NCBI RefSeq assembly: GCF_001957125.1
Contig: NZ_MPHJ01000006.1
Coordinates: 62,001-126,000, forward strand
Reading direction: 5' to 3'
Source: Shewanella sp. UCD-KL12
GTDB taxonomy: Bacteria > Pseudomonadota > Gammaproteobacteria > Enterobacterales > Shewanellaceae
DNA length: 64,000 nucleotides
This document shows, in pieces, positions 18,940 through 28,981 of this stretch. The translations under genes were made by a program, and so were the position numbers. How positions within the stretch are numbered: the stretch's first letter is position 1; each line of letters opens with the position of its first letter. A model generated the notes under the pieces. That model saw only the letters and a program-made list of their open reading frames with translations, searched no databases and was not told the DNA's origin.

Positions 18940-18967
18940 AAAAAACCGCATTTAAATGCGGTTTTTT
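18940..18967. terminator. Perfect 28-bp palindromic bidirectional terminator
   Basis: AAAAAACCGCATTT is followed directly by its exact reverse complement. Serves thiI on the minus strand and anything reading in from the left. Confidence 0.85.
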
Positions 18968-19001
18968 ATTAATAAGTATCGTGACTTAACACTAAGTTCT
19001 A

Positions 19002-20456
19002 CTATGGACGGTAGACCTTTACATTTTCATAGCCCTGCTCCTGAAGATAGAGCGCCTGTAGTTTGCTCATGACACCACGGTCACAATACAACAGATAGGT
19101 CTTATCTTTAGCAAGATCGGCAAATTGAGTCGCTAGCTTAAAGAAAGGGATAGTTTTAACTTCAACGCCATCAACACTCAGAGGATCACGCTCCTCCTCT
19201 TCAGGTGATCTAACATCGATAATCACTTCGTTACTGTCGATAACATCAACGGTTTCTGTTGAAGCGATTTGTTTATCTACACTCTTGGCAATCTCACGGA
19301 TATCAATTACCTCTGCCGCTTCGATAACACGGTCAATCAGATCTTCAGAGAACTTCTCCTCCTCAGATTCAACTTTAGATAATACCGCTTTTACCGTTGG
19401 TTTTTGAGAGATCACACCACAATACTCAGGAATCGACTTAGCAAAGTCTTCAGTACCAATTTCTCGGCTGATATTGATAATATCTTGCTTATCCATAGCA
19501 ATTAACGGACGAAGGATTAGTTGGTCTGTGCAACGGTCAATGACATTAAGGTTTGTCAAAGTCTGACTAGAAACCTGTCCCATAGCCTCACCCGTTACCA
19601 GTGCTTGAATACCCATTTTTCTAGCAACTTTGGCAGCTGCACGCATCATCATACGCTTGAGGATAACCCCCATCTGGCCATTATCAATTCTCTCAAGGAT
19701 CTCAGTGACGACAGGATCGAATGGCACAGAGACAAACTTCACCTTGTGAGATTCACCATACTTCTGCCACAGGTGGTAAGCCACCTGCTTAACACCTATC
19801 TCGTGCTGATCGCCACCTAAGTTAAAGAAGCAATAGTGGGTTCTTGAACCACGCTTGATAAATTGGTAACTCGACACGCCAGAGTCAAAGCCACCGGAGA
19901 TCAGTGACAGAACATCTTCTTGTGTTGCCATAGGGAAGCCGCCTAGGCCTTGAATGCGATTAACGACTAGATAAAGGTTTTCTCTATCAATCTCTAAGTT
20001 AATCGTCATATCAGGGTTTTTAAGCTTAACCCCTTTAGCTTCAGTAAACTGATTTAAGCCGCCACCAACATAACGCTCAACTTCAATAGATTTAAACTCA
20101 TGCTTACCCGCTCTTTTGACTCGCACACAGAAAGTCTTACCTGCCAGTTCATCTTTATACAGGGCTAAGGTCTGTTGATAAATATCATCGACCGACTCAA
20201 AGGTACTTTCATTCACTTGCAAAACATGTGCGATCCCAGGAATACACGCCAGACGCTCAGCAAAAGCCTCAACTAAGTCAGGTCTATCGTTTGGCACCAT
20301 AACCATGATTTTATCCCAATCACGCTTAACCTTCGCAGATTCATCAACTTTTTTAAGTACATTGCGAATATTGGTTTCAAGCATCTTGGTAAAACGCATT
20401 CTTACCGGTTTGCTTTTCATCATGATTTCAGGGAACAGTTTTACGATAAATTTCAT
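19002..20456 (-). CDS. thiI: tRNA 4-thiouridine synthetase / thiamine thiazole sulfurtransferase
   Basis: Makes s4U8 in tRNA and passes sulfur to ThiS in thiazole synthesis. 484 residues, as expected for the long gammaproteobacterial form. THUMP domain at about 61-165, PP-loop SGGFDS at 187-192, C346 in [11 protein letters not shown] (E. coli C344) and a C-terminal rhodanese domain with C458 in YCDRGVMSK (E. coli C456, which carries the persulfide). All key residues are present. Transcribed alone, ending at the palindromic terminator. Its neighbourhood of pomAB, xseB, ispA and dxs is conserved in vibrios and shewanellae. Confidence 0.96.
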   Translation of the reverse strand: MKFIVKLFPEIMMKSKPVRMRFTKMLETNIRNVLKKVDESAKVKRDWDKIMVMVPNDRPDLVEAFAERLACIPGIAHVLQVNESTFESVDDIYQQTLALYKDELAGKTFCVRVKRAGKHEFKSIEVERYVGGGLNQFTEAKGVKLKNPDMTINLEIDRENLYLVVNRIQGLGGFPMATQEDVLSLISGGFDSGVSSYQFIKRGSRTHYCFFNLGGDQHEIGVKQVAYHLWQKYGESHKVKFVSVPFDPVVTEILERIDNGQMGVILKRMMMRAAAKVARKMGIQALVTGEAMGQVSSQTLTNLNVIDRCTDQLILRPLIAMDKQDIINISREIGTEDFAKSIPEYCGVISQKPTVKAVLSKVESEEEKFSEDLIDRVIEAAEVIDIREIAKSVDKQIASTETVDVIDSNEVIIDVRSPEEEERDPLSVDGVEVKTIPFFKLATQFADLAKDKTYLLYCDRGVMSKLQALYLQEQGYENVKVYRP

Positions 20457-20565
20457 CAGGGTCTTCCGGGGGGTAAAGCCATTAAATAATATTGGGCGGT
20501 ATTATACCAAGAAGCGACAAAGATTGCCTACGTTGAATTGATTTATCCCATAACACTACATAGAT

Positions 20566-20592
20566 AAAAAAAGGAGATGCATGGCACCTCCT
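20566..20592 (-). terminator. Terminator after pomB
   Basis: On the minus strand AGGAG, an 11-base loop, then CTCCT followed by seven Ts. The stem is short but has a good U-tract, 25 bases after the pomB stop. Confidence 0.6.
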
Positions 20593-20616
20593 CTGTTAGA
20601 TTTAAAGAGCGATACT

Positions 20617-21594
20617 CTAAGGTCCGACCAAAATCTCATCAGACTCTTTTGGCTTACCTTGCTCTATAGCTATCTCCACGCGACGATTACGCGCACGATT
20701 GCCTGCAGAATCATTATCAACAAGTGGGTCAGAGTTAGCCATACCGACCACTTTCATTCTCTGCTGATCGAAGCCCCTGACTCGAATGAGTTCATGAGCC
20801 ACAGCAACGGCGCGTTTGCTAGAGAGATCCCAATTAGAACTGTACAGTTCATTACTGATATTCATATCATCAGTATGTCCTGACACAGTCACAATACCTG
20901 GTACATCTTTTAACAGCTCACCGACCCGACGAATAACAGGCTTGAACCTTGGCTGCAGAAAACCTGAGCCCGATGAGAACGCCCCTTTTTCACGAATTCG
21001 AATAATGATCTGCTGTCCTAAAGACTCGATTTCAATAGCACCATCAACAATCTCTTTATTGAGCTCTTGGGCCATCTTCTTCACTTGATCATTAATATTC
21101 TCTTGAGCTGCAGCCTCAGCTTCAGACTCCTCTTTGGCTTTAGCCTCTGACTCTGACTCGGACTTAGACTCAGATTTTGCGTCATCTTGTTGCTGTGCAG
21201 TAGATGATGCCTCACCACCACGTTGCTCACCACGCTGCTGCTGAACACCACCTGCGCTGTCATCCTCGCCAGCCTGGTACTCAATCGTTTGTTCAGTCAT
21301 CTCATTAGTTTGTTGGTTAATAATCTCAATAGGCGTAGGCTCTGGTCGCCCAGGTCTAAACTCTAATGCTATGACCGAAGTCCCCTTAGGGATATCTTTT
21401 ACCTCTACCTTATTTTGCACACCAAAAGCATATTTCATTGAGCCTGCGATCTGCTTAAACTTCATTACATCCATCTCTGAGAAAGCCAGCAAGAGTACGA
21501 AAAAGCACATCAACAGCGACATAAGATCGGCAAACGTTGCTAGCCACAAGGGGGCGCCGGGTGGTGGACAGTCACACTTAACCTTCTTCGCCAT
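20617..21594 (-). CDS. pomB: Sodium-driven flagellar motor stator subunit PomB
   Basis: Peptidoglycan-binding half of the Na+ stator. Begins MAKKVKCDCPPPGAPLW and then one membrane helix, with the ion-binding aspartate at D23 in FADLMSLLMCFFV. The next segment, EMDVMKFKQIAGSMKYAFG, matches the Vibrio PomB plug region. Residues about 120-175 are a Gln/Ser/Glu/Ala low-complexity linker. The C-terminal OmpA-like domain has SGHTDDMNISNELYSSNWDLS and NRRVEIAI. 325 residues, as in Vibrio. Four bases downstream of pomA; the pair is remote from any flagellar cluster here. Confidence 0.95.
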   Translation of the reverse strand: MAKKVKCDCPPPGAPLWLATFADLMSLLMCFFVLLLAFSEMDVMKFKQIAGSMKYAFGVQNKVEVKDIPKGTSVIALEFRPGRPEPTPIEIINQQTNEMTEQTIEYQAGEDDSAGGVQQQRGEQRGGEASSTAQQQDDAKSESKSESESEAKAKEESEAEAAAQENINDQVKKMAQELNKEIVDGAIEIESLGQQIIIRIREKGAFSSGSGFLQPRFKPVIRRVGELLKDVPGIVTVSGHTDDMNISNELYSSNWDLSSKRAVAVAHELIRVRGFDQQRMKVVGMANSDPLVDNDSAGNRARNRRVEIAIEQGKPKESDEILVGP

Positions 21595-21598
21595 GGGA

Positions 21599-22366
21599 TC
21601 ACTCCCCGTCCGTCGTGTCTATTTGTCTTTGTTTTTCAGATAGGTAATTCTTCAGGAAGCCCTCAATGACCCTTGGGTTTTGTCCATCTTGAATGGCAAG
21701 AACCGCATCCATGATCAAGTTGCGGTTAAGCATCTCCTCTTTCATACGCAGCTCTAATTTACCCGCAATCGGAATGGCAATCATGTTGGCCACAACTGCG
21801 CCATATAAGGTCGTTAACAGTGCAACAGCCATCGCAGGCCCGATAGATTTAGGGTCATCCATATTTGATAACATGGCAACCAGTCCAATCAGGGTACCAA
21901 TCATTCCCATCGCTGGCGCGACATCGCCTAGGGTCTGAAAAATGCTCACCCCAGCTTTATGGCGATCTTCGGTCAAGGCTATATCTTTCTCAAGCGCATC
22001 ACGAACCACATCACCATCATGGCCATCAACCAACATATCGACCGCTTTTTGCATAAAACTATTGGTGATTTCGGCTTCTTCCAACGCTAAAAAGCCCCCT
22101 TTACGAGCGGCGTCGGCCATAGTCACTGACTGTTCAATTAATTCATCAGGCTTATCAATCTTAAACATAAAAGCTTTGACGCCAATTTTCATCGCCCCCA
22201 AAAATGACTTCAGGTTGAATTTCATCATGACCACGAAAAGGGAACCACAGAGCACAATTAATACAGAGGGAACATCGATGAAAATCGCAATACCACCACT
22301 ACTGACCATTGCGCCAATAATAAATCCAAATGCACCGATAAGTCCGATCAGGGTTGCTAAATCCAC
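21599..22366 (-). CDS. pomA: Sodium-driven flagellar motor stator subunit PomA
   Basis: Four-helix stator subunit, partner of PomB, coupling Na+ flow to torque. 255 residues, closely matching Vibrio PomA: MDLATLIGLIGAFGF at the start, MADAARKGGFLALEE in the cytoplasmic loop, GDVAPAMGMIGTLIGLVAMLSNMDDPKSIGPAMAVALLTTLYG spread over helices 3-4, and AIQDGQNPRVI near the end. The MADAARKGG/AIQDGQNP pattern is that of PomA rather than the H+-type MotA. First gene of the pomAB unit. Confidence 0.95.
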   Translation of the reverse strand: MDLATLIGLIGAFGFIIGAMVSSGGIAIFIDVPSVLIVLCGSLFVVMMKFNLKSFLGAMKIGVKAFMFKIDKPDELIEQSVTMADAARKGGFLALEEAEITNSFMQKAVDMLVDGHDGDVVRDALEKDIALTEDRHKAGVSIFQTLGDVAPAMGMIGTLIGLVAMLSNMDDPKSIGPAMAVALLTTLYGAVVANMIAIPIAGKLELRMKEEMLNRNLIMDAVLAIQDGQNPRVIEGFLKNYLSEKQRQIDTTDGE

Positions 22367-22865
22367 AACTGCTCCTTAAATAAACTGATTCCTGAGTCAC
22401 CTCAGATCAGTAAGAAATACTTTAAAAAATGCCATTCACTTTACGTAATAGTGAACTTATATACTTTCTTCTTGTAGCTAACCTACCTTCTCTTTAGTCG
22501 AAAGCGTTCTGCTACAAATTTAATTTTAACGATTATCAGCAAAGCCGTCATTGCAAATCAGACATAATTCTAAATAATCATGACCTTAATAAACACTTCC
22601 CATGACTAAACGACGCTATTAGCCCTTATGACGAATGAAATCTCAGCAGAATTAAATTAATCAGCGTTCGCTGATATCACTCAGATAAAAAAATGCTCCA
22701 CCTTACAATTATCGGACAGCTTACACGCAAGTTTAGCTTCAAATTCAATTTTTTATAAAAAAACCTCTGTAAAGCGTGCTATCGCACAAATATACAGCAG
22801 CGGGATTTGACCCTTGACGCCGCCTGAGATACCTTGTCTCTCGCTTATTTCTAGGAATCCTTGCC
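22367..22865. other. Divergent intergenic region, pomA/xseB
   Basis: About 500 AT-rich bases between divergent operons, presumably holding both promoters. Only a weak candidate for xseB is visible (TTGACC at 22807, TACCTT 17 bases on). No gene, repeat or riboswitch was recognised. Confidence 0.4.
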
Positions 22866-23105
22866 GTGGCTAAAAAACCTGAAAATCTCACTTTTGAAGA
22901 ATCCCTTACAGAACTGGAACGTATAGTCTCAGATCTTGAACAGGGCGATGTTTCTCTCGATGATGCTTTAAAGCAGTTCGAAAGAGGCATAAAGCTTGTT
23001 CGAAATAGCCAAGGTAAGCTAGAACAAGCGCAACAAAAAGTGGCTATACTGATGCAAGAAGATGAAGCAGCCTCTTTAACTACATTTACACCTGAGGGCG
23101 AGTAA
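22866..23105 (+). CDS. xseB: Exodeoxyribonuclease VII small subunit
   Basis: 79-residue small subunit of ExoVII, which binds XseA for single-strand DNA exonuclease activity. The family pattern is clear: FEESLTELERIVSDLEQGDVSLDDALKQFERGIKL. GTG start, with AGGAA about nine bases upstream. Its TAA is followed immediately by the ispA start, so translation is coupled. xseB-ispA-dxs is a conserved gammaproteobacterial operon. Confidence 0.95.
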   Translation: MAKKPENLTFEESLTELERIVSDLEQGDVSLDDALKQFERGIKLVRNSQGKLEQAQQKVAILMQEDEAASLTTFTPEGE

Positions 23106-23987
23106 GTGTTAGCCGATACCATCACTCGATACCAGAAACGCGTTGATAACCAGTTAGAACAGGTCATTGATGCCCAAGCAGTCACTGATCCTAAGCTCAT
23201 TGCAGCGATCAAACATGGCGCTCTTCTTGGTGGTAAACGAATCAGACCTTTTCTCGTGTACGCGATTGGGGAAATGCTCAACATTCCACTAGAGAAGCTT
23301 GATAGTTGTGCAGCTGCTATCGAATGTGTCCATGCTTACTCATTGATCCATGACGATCTACCCGCAATGGATGATGACGCATTACGCCGTGGTCAACCTA
23401 CGGTACATATCGCATTTGATGAAGCAACGGCAATTTTGGCAGGCGATGCATTGCAAGCATTAGCATTTGAGATCCTCTGCCAACCTATCGAAGATATCGA
23501 GCCGCAGCAAAACCTCGCGATGGTTAGTGCACTGGCTAAAGCCTCTGGCTACTCAGGCATGTGTGGCGGACAGGCGATGGATCTAAGCGCCACCGACAAA
23601 CAAATTGATTTAGCGACGTTAACTCGATTACATAATTTGAAAACGGGTGCCTTAATACGCTGCGCAGTCGAGTTACCTATGATTGCAGCCCAATTACCAC
23701 AGGAAGAGCAAACAAGGCTCATGGAATTTGCTGACGCAATAGGATTAGCATTCCAGGTACAAGATGATGTTCTCGATATCACTTCGAGTACCGAAGAGCT
23801 TGGAAAACCTCAAGGTTCTGACTGTGATTCAAATAAAAGCACCTACCCTCAACTACTCGGATTAGCTGGCGCACAAGCCACTGCCACAAGTTTGATTGAC
23901 GATGCTCTATCAGCGCTGACAAAATTACCATACAATAGTCAGTTAATCGCCCAATTCGCCCGATATATCATAGAGCGAAGAGTTTAA
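23106..23987 (+). CDS. ispA: (2E,6E)-farnesyl diphosphate synthase
   Basis: Condenses IPP with DMAPP/GPP to farnesyl diphosphate for ubiquinone and undecaprenyl-phosphate. 293 residues from a GTG that abuts the xseB stop. The first aspartate-rich motif is DDLPAMD at 83-89 (the DDxxxxD form with the two-residue insert of bacterial FPP synthases) and the second is DDVLD at 220-224. GGKRIRP at 42-48 is the substrate-binding loop. Cytosolic. Confidence 0.95.
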   Translation: MLADTITRYQKRVDNQLEQVIDAQAVTDPKLIAAIKHGALLGGKRIRPFLVYAIGEMLNIPLEKLDSCAAAIECVHAYSLIHDDLPAMDDDALRRGQPTVHIAFDEATAILAGDALQALAFEILCQPIEDIEPQQNLAMVSALAKASGYSGMCGGQAMDLSATDKQIDLATLTRLHNLKTGALIRCAVELPMIAAQLPQEEQTRLMEFADAIGLAFQVQDDVLDITSSTEELGKPQGSDCDSNKSTYPQLLGLAGAQATATSLIDDALSALTKLPYNSQLIAQFARYIIERRV

Positions 23988-24008
23988 TAAAAGAGACACG
24001 ATATCTCG

Positions 24009-25874
24009 ATGAGTTTGGACATTTCTAAATACCCTGTGCTTGCGCAGGCTAATACCCCAGATGAGCTAAGACAGCTCCCTCAAACCTTGCTGCCTAAACT
24101 GGCTGACGAGCTTAGAAGCTTTTTGCTTAAATCTGTCGGTAAATCTAGTGGTCACTTCGCCTCAGGACTTGGCACCGTTGAGCTAACGGTCGCGATTCAT
24201 TACGTTTATAACACCCCATTCGATCGCCTTATCTGGGATGTAGGACATCAAGCCTACCCACATAAGATACTGACCGGACGTCGTGATAAAATGCATACCA
24301 TTCGCCAAAAGGGAGGCATACACCCCTTCCCGTGGCGTGAAGAGAGTGAGTACGACACCTTCAGTGTAGGGCACTCAGGTACATCGGTCAGTGCCGCACT
24401 AGCGATGGCTGTTGCAGCAGAAAAAGAGCAAGCTGGACGTAAAGTCGTCTCTGTCATAGGTGATGGAGCCATGACAGGTGGTATGGTCTTTGAAGCCATG
24501 AACCATGCCGGTGACCTTCACAATGATATGTTAGTGATCCTCAATGATAATGAGATGTCTATCTCTGAAAATGTTGGTGCACTAAATAATCATCTTGCTC
24601 AGCTCATGTCTGGTCGTCTCTATACCACGATTAGAGAGAGCAGTAAGAAAGTACTAAAGGGTATGCCAACCATTAAAGAGATGGCCAAGCGTACCGAAGA
24701 ACATTTAAAGGGCATGGTCGTACCTGGCACCATGTTTGAAGAGCTAGGCTTTAACTATATTGGCCCAATTGATGGCCATGATGTTGATGCTTTAGTTGAA
24801 ACAATGCGTAACATGCGTAACCTTTCTGGCCCACAGATACTCCATATCATGACCAAGAAAGGCCGTGGTTATGAGCCTGCTGAAAAAGATCCTATTGGCT
24901 GGCATGCAGTACCCAAATTTGACCCTTCGACCTTCGAAAAGCCAGCGTCAAAGCCTGCAAACCCAACCTTCTCGCAAGTGTTCGGTAAATGGCTTTGCGA
25001 TATCTCGCAGCAAGATGAAAAAGTACTGGGTATCACTCCTGCTATGCGAGAAGGCTCTGGCATGGTTGAGTTCTCACAGCGTTTTCCTAAACAGTATTTT
25101 GATGCCGCGATTGCTGAGCAGCATGCAGTGACTTTAGCAGCAGGTTTCGCCTGTGAAGGACTTAAGCCTGTCGTCGCCATCTATTCGACATTCCTGCAGC
25201 GCGCGTACGATCAACTCATTCACGATGTTGCTTTGCAAAAGCTACCTGTCCTGTTTGCCATCGATCGTGGTGGTATTGTTGGCGCCGATGGCCCGACGCA
25301 CCAAGGCGCGTTTGACTTAAGCTTTATGCGTCATATTCCTAATATGGTTATCATGGCACCGAGTGACGAGAATGAGTGTCGTCAGATGCTCTATACCGGC
25401 TACTGCTATCAAGATGGGCCAACTGCAGTGCGATACCCAAGAGGTAGTGCTACAGGTGAGCTACAGATAGAAGAGATGACTGCATTACCTATCGGTAAAG
25501 GGCTAGTTAAGCGCCAAGGTAAAAAAATCGCCATACTCAACTTTGGCACACTGATGGCGAGCTCACTCACTGCAGCCGAAGCACTCGATGCTACTGTTGC
25601 AGATATGCGCTTCGTTAAGCCACTCGATGTTGAACTGATCACCCAGCTTGCGCAAAGCCATGATGTGTTAGTGACAGTAGAAGAAAATGCCGTTATGGGT
25701 GGCGCTGGGTCTGGTGTATTAGAGTTGCTACAAAAACTGAAGATCTTCACCCCAACGTTACAGATAGGCTTACCAGATGAGTTTATTAAACACGGTGATT
25801 CAAAAGAGATTTTAGCTGAGTTAAAGCTTGATAGTGCAGGGATTCAGCAACAGATAGAAGCGTACTTAAAGTAA
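24009..25874 (+). CDS. dxs: 1-deoxy-D-xylulose-5-phosphate synthase
   Basis: First step of the MEP isoprenoid pathway: pyruvate plus glyceraldehyde 3-phosphate, thiamine diphosphate-dependent. 621 residues, as in E. coli (620). GDGAMTGG at 151-158 starts the ThDP-binding motif, which runs on to MSISENVG. The catalytic glutamate lies in [11 protein letters not shown] near 370, and [15 protein letters not shown] and YPRG follow in the second and third domains. Last gene of xseB-ispA-dxs, 21 bases after ispA, and it ends before a strong terminator. Confidence 0.97.
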   Translation: MSLDISKYPVLAQANTPDELRQLPQTLLPKLADELRSFLLKSVGKSSGHFASGLGTVELTVAIHYVYNTPFDRLIWDVGHQAYPHKILTGRRDKMHTIRQKGGIHPFPWREESEYDTFSVGHSGTSVSAALAMAVAAEKEQAGRKVVSVIGDGAMTGGMVFEAMNHAGDLHNDMLVILNDNEMSISENVGALNNHLAQLMSGRLYTTIRESSKKVLKGMPTIKEMAKRTEEHLKGMVVPGTMFEELGFNYIGPIDGHDVDALVETMRNMRNLSGPQILHIMTKKGRGYEPAEKDPIGWHAVPKFDPSTFEKPASKPANPTFSQVFGKWLCDISQQDEKVLGITPAMREGSGMVEFSQRFPKQYFDAAIAEQHAVTLAAGFACEGLKPVVAIYSTFLQRAYDQLIHDVALQKLPVLFAIDRGGIVGADGPTHQGAFDLSFMRHIPNMVIMAPSDENECRQMLYTGYCYQDGPTAVRYPRGSATGELQIEEMTALPIGKGLVKRQGKKIAILNFGTLMASSLTAAEALDATVADMRFVKPLDVELITQLAQSHDVLVTVEENAVMGGAGSGVLELLQKLKIFTPTLQIGLPDEFIKHGDSKEILAELKLDSAGIQQQIEAYLK

Positions 25875-25895
25875 TACCAATCAGTAATTTCAAGT

Positions 25896-25929
25896 AATAA
25901 AAAAGACTGCCAAGGCAGTCTTTTTTATT
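25896..25929. terminator. Bidirectional terminator between dxs and grpE
   Basis: Perfect 16-base inverted repeat (AATAAAAAAGACTGCC, AA loop, then its complement) between two converging genes. Confidence 0.9.
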
Positions 25930-25973
25930 ACTGCTCGCAACTAGAAACTGAATTCTAGCTGCTAAAGCTTAAA

Positions 25974-26603
25974 TTACGCTTGGGTATCAACAGAACCGCC
26001 GCCTTGAGACACCATGACCATGGCTGGGCGTAATAAGCGGTCATTTAAGATATAACCCTTCTGCATTACCATCATCACAGTATTTGCTGGGAACTCAGGG
26101 CTTGGCTGCATACCAATAGCTTGGTGGTGCTCAGGGTTAAACGCTTCGCCTATTGGATCGACGACTTTTAAGCCAAACTTATCTACTGTACCCACAAAGC
26201 TCTTAAGCGTTAGCTCAACACCTTCATAAATCGCTTTAGTCGCTTCAGCTTCTGCATCAGTCCCCTGCAGCGCGCGCTCCATGTTATCAATAACAGGTAA
26301 AAGCTCGTTAGCAAACTTTTCTAGCGCAAATTTATGTGCCTTCTCAACATCTTGTGCTGCACGGCGACGAATATTAGCTTCTGATGCAGCAGCGCGAGTC
26401 ACTGAATCTTTCTGCTCTTCAACTTTAGCTTGAGACTCAGCTAGTGCCTGCTCTAATTCTTCAACACGGAAATTAGCCTGAGTTAACTCATCCATCAGGC
26501 TGGCTTCATCTGTTCTGACTTCACCTTCAACGCCACTAAGGATCTCGCCTTCAACAGCTACATCTACTTGTTCATGTTCCGCTTTGCTTGACTCGTTGCT
26601 CAT
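25974..26603 (-). CDS. grpE: Nucleotide exchange factor GrpE
   Basis: Releases ADP from DnaK. The ATG at 26603 (CTGGAGTAAGA just upstream) gives 209 residues; an in-frame start at 26636 would add 11 with no ribosome site. An acidic disordered N-terminus is followed by a long coiled coil (about 45-110) with [34 protein letters not shown] spread along it. The C-terminal beta domain has [22 protein letters not shown] and [17 protein letters not shown]. Alone on the minus strand; no convincing heat-shock promoter was seen. Confidence 0.95.
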   Translation of the reverse strand: MSNESSKAEHEQVDVAVEGEILSGVEGEVRTDEASLMDELTQANFRVEELEQALAESQAKVEEQKDSVTRAAASEANIRRRAAQDVEKAHKFALEKFANELLPVIDNMERALQGTDAEAEATKAIYEGVELTLKSFVGTVDKFGLKVVDPIGEAFNPEHHQAIGMQPSPEFPANTVMMVMQKGYILNDRLLRPAMVMVSQGGGSVDTQA

Positions 26604-26744
26604 TCTTACTCCAGCTAAAATGCTTTGTTTCTGCATGCTCTGGGCATATACTCAAATAAATTGAAAATGCTCGATCCCGCATGCCAAGTTGTCTGAACAT
26701 ATTATGGGGATCAAATTACCGGATTCAAGTCCTAACAGATAAAT

Positions 26745-27623
26745 ATGCCTAAAACATTTCAAACAATCGGCCTCATTGGAAAGCCCAACCACCATGGCAC
26801 AAACTTAACCTTAAAGCGTTTGCACCATTGGTTATCTATGCAAGGGTTTAATATCTTAGTCGAGGAGCGTGTCGCTCCCGATGTTGGCTCTCACTGTCAC
26901 TCTGTCGACCTGCTTGAATTAGGTGAACAATGCGACTTAGCCATTGTTGTTGGCGGTGATGGCAATATGTTAGGTGCGGCTCGGGTATTAGCCAGATTTG
27001 ATATCGGTGTGATTGGGGTTAACCGGGGTAACTTAGGTTTCCTAACCGACCTTCCCCCAGACTCTTTCGAAACCGCCCTCGGCGAAGTACTCGAAGGTCA
27101 CTTTGAAACTGAATTTCGTTTTCTGCTTGAAGCCGAAGTCCATCGCCATGGCAATATGAAGTCCAGTAACACTGCGGTCAATGAAGCTGTGTTACACCCT
27201 GGAAAAGTTGCCCATATGATTGAATTTGAGGTCTATATTGATGATGTATTCATGTACAGTCAGCGTGCAGATGGCATGATAGTCTCAACGCCAACAGGCT
27301 CAACCGCTTACTCTTTATCTGCTGGTGGCGCTATTTTAACGCCTAACCTTGAAGCGCTAATCTTAGTGCCCATGTTTCCCCATACCCTCTCTTGCAGACC
27401 CATAGTGGTTGATGCCAGTTGTAAGATAAAATTGGTCGTGTCACCGGATAATGGCGATAACCTTGAAGTTAGTTGTGATGGTCATGTTGCCCTGCCAGTG
27501 CTTCCTGGCGATGAGATATTGGTTAAAAGAAGTCATGAACGGCTCAGGCTTATTCACCCTAAGGGGCATAACTACTTTCACGTATTACGCAATAAGCTAG
27601 GCTGGGGAAGTAAACTTTTTTAA
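26745..27623 (+). CDS. nadK: NAD kinase
   Basis: Phosphorylates NAD to NADP. 292 residues, as in E. coli. GGDGN at 70-74 holds the catalytic/substrate aspartate D72. NEAVLHPG, the [21 protein letters not shown] stretch and [10 protein letters not shown] follow in family order. Divergent from grpE, the classical arrangement in gammaproteobacteria. The ribosome site is weak. Confidence 0.95.
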   Translation: MPKTFQTIGLIGKPNHHGTNLTLKRLHHWLSMQGFNILVEERVAPDVGSHCHSVDLLELGEQCDLAIVVGGDGNMLGAARVLARFDIGVIGVNRGNLGFLTDLPPDSFETALGEVLEGHFETEFRFLLEAEVHRHGNMKSSNTAVNEAVLHPGKVAHMIEFEVYIDDVFMYSQRADGMIVSTPTGSTAYSLSAGGAILTPNLEALILVPMFPHTLSCRPIVVDASCKIKLVVSPDNGDNLEVSCDGHVALPVLPGDEILVKRSHERLRLIHPKGHNYFHVLRNKLGWGSKLF

Positions 27624-27641
27624 CCTAAGAAGGTTCAATAA

Positions 27642-27667
27642 TATGGCCTTGAGTCATCAAGGCCATA
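27642..27667. terminator. Hairpin between nadK and the TonB-like gene
   Basis: Perfect 11-base stem TATGGCCTTGA/TCAAGGCCATA with a GTCA loop between converging genes; no long T-run. Confidence 0.6.
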
Positions 27668-27678
27668 AGATAACACCG

Positions 27679-28863
27679 TTAACGCTTCTCTAATGTAAAG
27701 TCCAATTGAACCGTATTTTCTGCAGCAACTGCCTTACCATCAACAAATTTGGGGGCGTAACGCCATTTACTCACAGCCTCTAATGAAGATTTTTCAAAAC
27801 CAGAGCCACCTTTTGAATCAAGAACTTTTGGCTCAGTAACAAATCCATATTCATCAACGGTAAAGGCTAACTGTACCCAGCCGTCCTTTCCCTTTTTCGC
27901 ATAAGAGATTGGGTACCTAGGGGGCTTTCTAAATAGCGGCTGTTGCTCTTGATCATCCAGCCAGGGACTCATACTACCAATGGCAATACAGTGCTTGGTT
28001 GAAGACTCACTGTCCCCCTCTCCCTCATAAAGCTCAACTAAGCGTGCATGAGAACCAAGTTCATAGGGGTGGCTGTAATCTAGCTTAGAGAACTGCTCAA
28101 CTATTGCTTCAAACAATGGAATAGCTTTAGAATTTTTGCCTTCTGCCATTCTAATCAAGCCAACAGTATAGGCTGTCTCTAATCTTAAAATAGAATCTTC
28201 AGGTAGGTTTTTCTGATAGATGTCGAATGCATTCAATGCATAATTTCGAGTTTTTCGGTCATAAAAGCGTGTGTTCTTAAGCCCATTGAAAGCACTCATC
28301 TGTACGCTCGCCAGCAACAAAGGTCGCTCACTATCTTCAGCAATCTCAACGGCTTTCTTAAATTGTGACTTTGCCTGCTTAAGATCTGAATTTGTCTGCG
28401 CGGCGCCAATCAATGGGTCGATAGTCTCAACGGACTCCTCACCGTATTCAAGCTCATAGACTGATAATGCTTTCATATAAAGCTGATGAGCTTGAGCCTT
28501 ACCTGCCGCAACCTGAGCTTCATCAGCGGCGCTTTCAACTTGAAGCAGTGCCGAGGCATAATTTAAACCTAAGTTTGCGGTATCGATACTATCGTCACCG
28601 AACTTCAGCTTACCAAGTTGATAAGCTTGAGCTGAAAACTTAACGATTTCAGCCGAATTGTTGTCAGCTACCGCCTTTTTATAGGCCTTATAGCTTTCGC
28701 TAAAGCCCATATTTGAACTCGAGACAGCTCTGTATTGAGCACTATGTGCTGAAGCTTGGCTTGAAGATGATTCATCTGCAACCAACATAAAGCTTGGGGA
28801 GCTAATAAAGAGTGTTAAGCCAAGTAGGCTAACGTTAGATAGCGTGCGATTCATTGACATCAT
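27679..28863 (-). CDS. Periplasmic TPR protein with TonB C-terminal domain
   Basis: 394 residues. The N-terminus is hydrophobic (about 8-29) and looks like a signal peptide or anchor. Residues 45-290 are helical and repeat-like (SAQAYQLGKLKFGDDSIDTA, ASALLQVESAADEAQ), as in tetratricopeptide proteins. The last 95 residues match the TonB_C fold: GWVQLAFTVDEYGFVTEPKVL, FEKSSLEAVSKWRYAPKF and ENTVQLDFTLEKR. It lacks the proline-rich spacer of true TonB and no exbB/exbD lies nearby. Probably a periplasmic protein using the domain for binding, or an atypical transducer. Confidence 0.75.
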   Translation of the reverse strand: MMSMNRTLSNVSLLGLTLFISSPSFMLVADESSSSQASAHSAQYRAVSSSNMGFSESYKAYKKAVADNNSAEIVKFSAQAYQLGKLKFGDDSIDTANLGLNYASALLQVESAADEAQVAAGKAQAHQLYMKALSVYELEYGEESVETIDPLIGAAQTNSDLKQAKSQFKKAVEIAEDSERPLLLASVQMSAFNGLKNTRFYDRKTRNYALNAFDIYQKNLPEDSILRLETAYTVGLIRMAEGKNSKAIPLFEAIVEQFSKLDYSHPYELGSHARLVELYEGEGDSESSTKHCIAIGSMSPWLDDQEQQPLFRKPPRYPISYAKKGKDGWVQLAFTVDEYGFVTEPKVLDSKGGSGFEKSSLEAVSKWRYAPKFVDGKAVAAENTVQLDFTLEKR

Positions 28864-28981
28864 AAATATCCATATTTATACAGGTTATCAACTATAAACT
28901 GCCGTTGACGGCAGCAGTACTATACTCGTTTGATTTGCTCACTCTAACCGAAACCAAGCGATGTCTCCAGCAATAAGCCCT

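Noticed and set aside
22400..22860. Sigma-54 promoter for pomAB
   Set aside because: No GG-N10-GC element in the right orientation; Vibrio pomAB is not known to need one.
22745..23284. Long minus-strand frame opposite xseB/ispA
   Set aside because: Antisense shadow of two certain genes; composition has no domain logic.
18990..24010. Thiamine (TPP) riboswitch near thiI or dxs
   Set aside because: No conserved CUGAGA or ACCUGA core in the upstream regions.
25874..25884. Additional copies of the MITE tip (ATACCAATC here, ATACCAAT at 42367)
   Set aside because: Only eight to nine bases match and no inverted partner follows.
26604..26720. Heat-shock promoter for grpE
   Set aside because: A CTTGGCA is present but the -10 match is poor and the spacing too short.
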